In this document: piece after piece, positions 5,252-6,850 of the stretch
How the letters are laid out: the number at the start of each line of letters is the position of its first letter
Numbering within the stretch: position 1 is the first letter of the stretch
Assembly: GCA_018663565.1 (NCBI GenBank)
Contig: JABJQE010000261.1
Location: 1-6,850, forward strand
Reading direction: 5' to 3'
DNA length: 6,850 bases
From: Phycisphaerae bacterium
GTDB taxonomy: Bacteria; Planctomycetota; Phycisphaerae; Phycisphaerales; SM1A02
Notes under the pieces: generated by a model
Seen by the model: only the letters and a program-made list of their open reading frames with translations
Databases searched by the model: none
What the model was told of the DNA's origin: nothing
Translations under genes and position numbers: made by a program

Positions 5252-6850
5252 CTAGCCCACAAATACCAATCCGGTCTCAATAGACTCGGGCAAAAGGTTG
5301 TAGGCCACCGCGACGCCCTCGGCGTAGCGGTCGAGTTGGGGTTGATACAACTCGGTAGCGGCTTGTCGCTCAGCTTTGGTGTCTGCTCGGCCAGTTTTGT
5401 AGTCAAGGATGGCTGCGCGGGTGATGTTGCCGCTAGCGTCGCGGCCGAGAATGAGCCGGTCGATTCGACCTCTAAGCATGCCTGAATCGAGGCGCACAAG
5501 GATCGGGTGTTCAGGCAGAGCCTCGAGGCTCTCGACCTTCCAATCGGAATGGGCTGCGCGGCAAAGGGCTTTGCCGACTTCACCGGACAGTGACTCGGTA
5601 AACCGATTAAGCAGAGCGGCTCGCAGATCGCTTCCTACTGGCCGTCCAAGTTGAATAGCGGCATTGTCAAAAGCCTGTTCGAGTAACACTTCTGCTGGTG
5701 GACCATCATCAAACCACCCCACATGGCGATAGAGCTCGTGCAAGATGACACCATCGCGGCGAGCACGACCAGGAAGTAGTTGGAATCGATCGGATAGGGA
5801 ACCTGCACCTTCGTGAGAAGATGGTGTTACCAATGCACTTCGTGCGCCGGTGGGTATTACCAACACCGGCTTTGGGTGCGGTGGTGTTGCGGGGGCCTCG
5901 GTAGTGCGGCGAGTCACAACACTATTCTCAAACTTCCAAAAGTGCTTCTGATCGTCTGGTTCGGCATTCTCTATCGCCTGATCGATCGATGGAATTGCCG
6001 CGCGGATGAATGTGGCTGGAGTCAGTGCCTCATGCACCTGCTTGGGGTTCTTGAGTTTCCGGAAGACAAGGTGCAAACCAGTACGCGGACGCGTGATTGA
6101 CACGTACAGCAACGATAGTGAATCCGACAAATCGCCAACCCATGATTGATTATGGAAGGCCTCCAGGATCGGCGCGTGGACACGGAGGTCTTTCTTTATT
6201 TCCGGGGCAATGGCGGCAATGTCGGCCAGTGGCTTGGGAGCCCATGGGAAACATGGGGCGCGGCGGGCCCCGCCCATGCTCTTATCGAGCCATGGAAGAA
6301 TGACCTCATCGAATTCCAAGCCTTTTGCAGCGTGTTGTGTCATAACACGGACCTGAGCAGTTGTCGGCGCAGCGAATCCTGCCTCCTCAACAAGCGACAC
6401 AAAGTCTCGAAGGCGTGTTGTCGTGGTGCTTGTCCACCCTGCAGCCAATTCAGCAACCAAACGAAGACCCGACTGTTCGCGGGCATCGCACTGATCTTCA
6501 ACGCTTCGGGTAAGTCGGGCGATAAACGGGCCGAGTCCTTCGTCAGCCACTGCATCGCGAATTCGCATCGATGCTGCTTCTAGAATCGCTGCGCGATCCT
6601 TGATGACCGTGTCCTCGAGAGGAGCGAGGTCAATCATGGCAGCAAATGGTGAGTGTGACACCGTAAACGCAGCCTGCCGATGCGCCGGATGGTCACCAAG
6701 CCGTAACAGGTCAAGAAGCACCGCAACGGCGGGCAAGTCAGCGGCTCCGCCGTTTCCTTCTTCGCTCACTGGAACGCCGATCAATCGAAGTTGGTGGGCA
6801 ATCTCGGCAACCTGCTTGTTCTTGGGGCACAGAATGCCAACACCAACACC
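5252..6850 (-). CDS. AddA-like UvrD-family helicase with C-terminal RecB-type PD-(D/E)XK nuclease, N-terminal part outside window
   Basis: The frame is open to the right edge, giving 532 visible residues. The only nearby start is an internal TTG at 6784, and the 22 codons before it read as family sequence (V-G-I-L-C-P-K-N-K-Q-V-A-E), so the ATPase half lies outside. Residue numbers run from the window edge. Helicase motif V is M-T-Q-H-A-A-K-G-L-E-F-D within 167-186. Motif VI is L-L-Y-V-S-I-T-R-P-R (247-256), with the arginine finger. A Pro-rich linker (about 310-345) leads to the nuclease: G-V-I-L-H-E-L (His371), G-R-I-D-R-L (Asp464), I-L-D-Y-K-T-G (Asp483, Lys485) and Q-L-D-R-Y (Gln505, Tyr509). 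The whole PD-(D/E)XK set is intact. Known relatives (AddA, RecB) unwind and cut double-strand ends for recombination repair and destroy phage DNA. An AddB partner would be expected, probably beyond the right edge. The product ends five residues after a G-L-V-F strand start, as in AddA C-termini. A solitary helicase-nuclease is the alternative. Confidence 0.92.
   Translation of the reverse strand, partial: GVGVGILCPKNKQVAEIAHQLRLIGVPVSEEGNGGAADLPAVAVLLDLLRLGDHPAHRQAAFTVSHSPFAAMIDLAPLEDTVIKDRAAILEAASMRIRDAVADEGLGPFIARLTRSVEDQCDAREQSGLRLVAELAAGWTSTTTTRLRDFVSLVEEAGFAAPTTAQVRVMTQHAAKGLEFDEVILPWLDKSMGGARRAPCFPWAPKPLADIAAIAPEIKKDLRVHAPILEAFHNQSWVGDLSDSLSLLYVSITRPRTGLHLVFRKLKNPKQVHEALTPATFIRAAIPSIDQAIENAEPDDQKHFWKFENSVVTRRTTEAPATPPHPKPVLVIPTGARSALVTPSSHEGAGSLSDRFQLLPGRARRDGVILHELYRHVGWFDDGPPAEVLLEQAFDNAAIQLGRPVGSDLRAALLNRFTESLSGEVGKALCRAAHSDWKVESLEALPEHPILVRLDSGMLRGRIDRLILGRDASGNITRAAILDYKTGRADTKAERQAATELYQPQLDRYAEGVAVAYNLLPESIETGLVFVG

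Noticed and set aside
6782..6784. TTG as the start of the helicase-nuclease
   Set aside because: The 22 in-frame codons upstream to the window edge continue typical UvrD C-domain sequence, so the TTG is internal.

Overview
The window holds four protein-coding genes that can be assigned with confidence, one candidate small gene, and three short intergenic stretches with hairpin potential. Codon use and the mid-50s GC look (judged by eye) are even throughout. Enolase with a C-L-D-P-A-T-S-E metal-loop variant, an AddA-like helicase-nuclease and this style of Opp binding protein fit a Planctomycetota bacterium, perhaps of the Phycisphaerae. That placement is inference from memory of family style, not from a search.

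Left third, plus strand (1-2501): the 3' part of a family 5 extracellular solute-binding protein for oligopeptides (cut by the left edge) overlaps by 4 bases (ATGA) with an OppB/DppB-type inner membrane permease. The pair should be cotranscribed and cotranslated as parts of a peptide importer. The usual second permease (OppC) and the ATPases (OppD/OppF) do not follow. The operon ends at 2501 in a 140-base convergent gap with small hairpins.

Right two thirds, minus strand (2642-6850), read from right to left: the C-terminal part of a UvrD/AddA-like helicase fused to a RecB-type PD-(D/E)XK nuclease (cut by the right edge); a 145-base gap with mutually exclusive hairpins; a short D-2-hydroxyacid dehydrogenase of the SerA-like group; a possible 50-residue small protein with its own Shine-Dalgarno; and a complete enolase. 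Enolase uses 2-phosphoglycerate. If the dehydrogenase is a true 3-phosphoglycerate dehydrogenase, both enzymes draw on the same phosphoglycerate pool, one toward PEP and one toward serine. The helicase-nuclease is a DNA repair protein with no evident metabolic link to its neighbours.

I found no RNA genes, insertion sequences, CRISPR arrays, attachment sites or clear signs of horizontal transfer. Most of the window is ordinary housekeeping sequence. The least explained elements are the small ORF between the dehydrogenase and eno, and the structured leader in front of the dehydrogenase.
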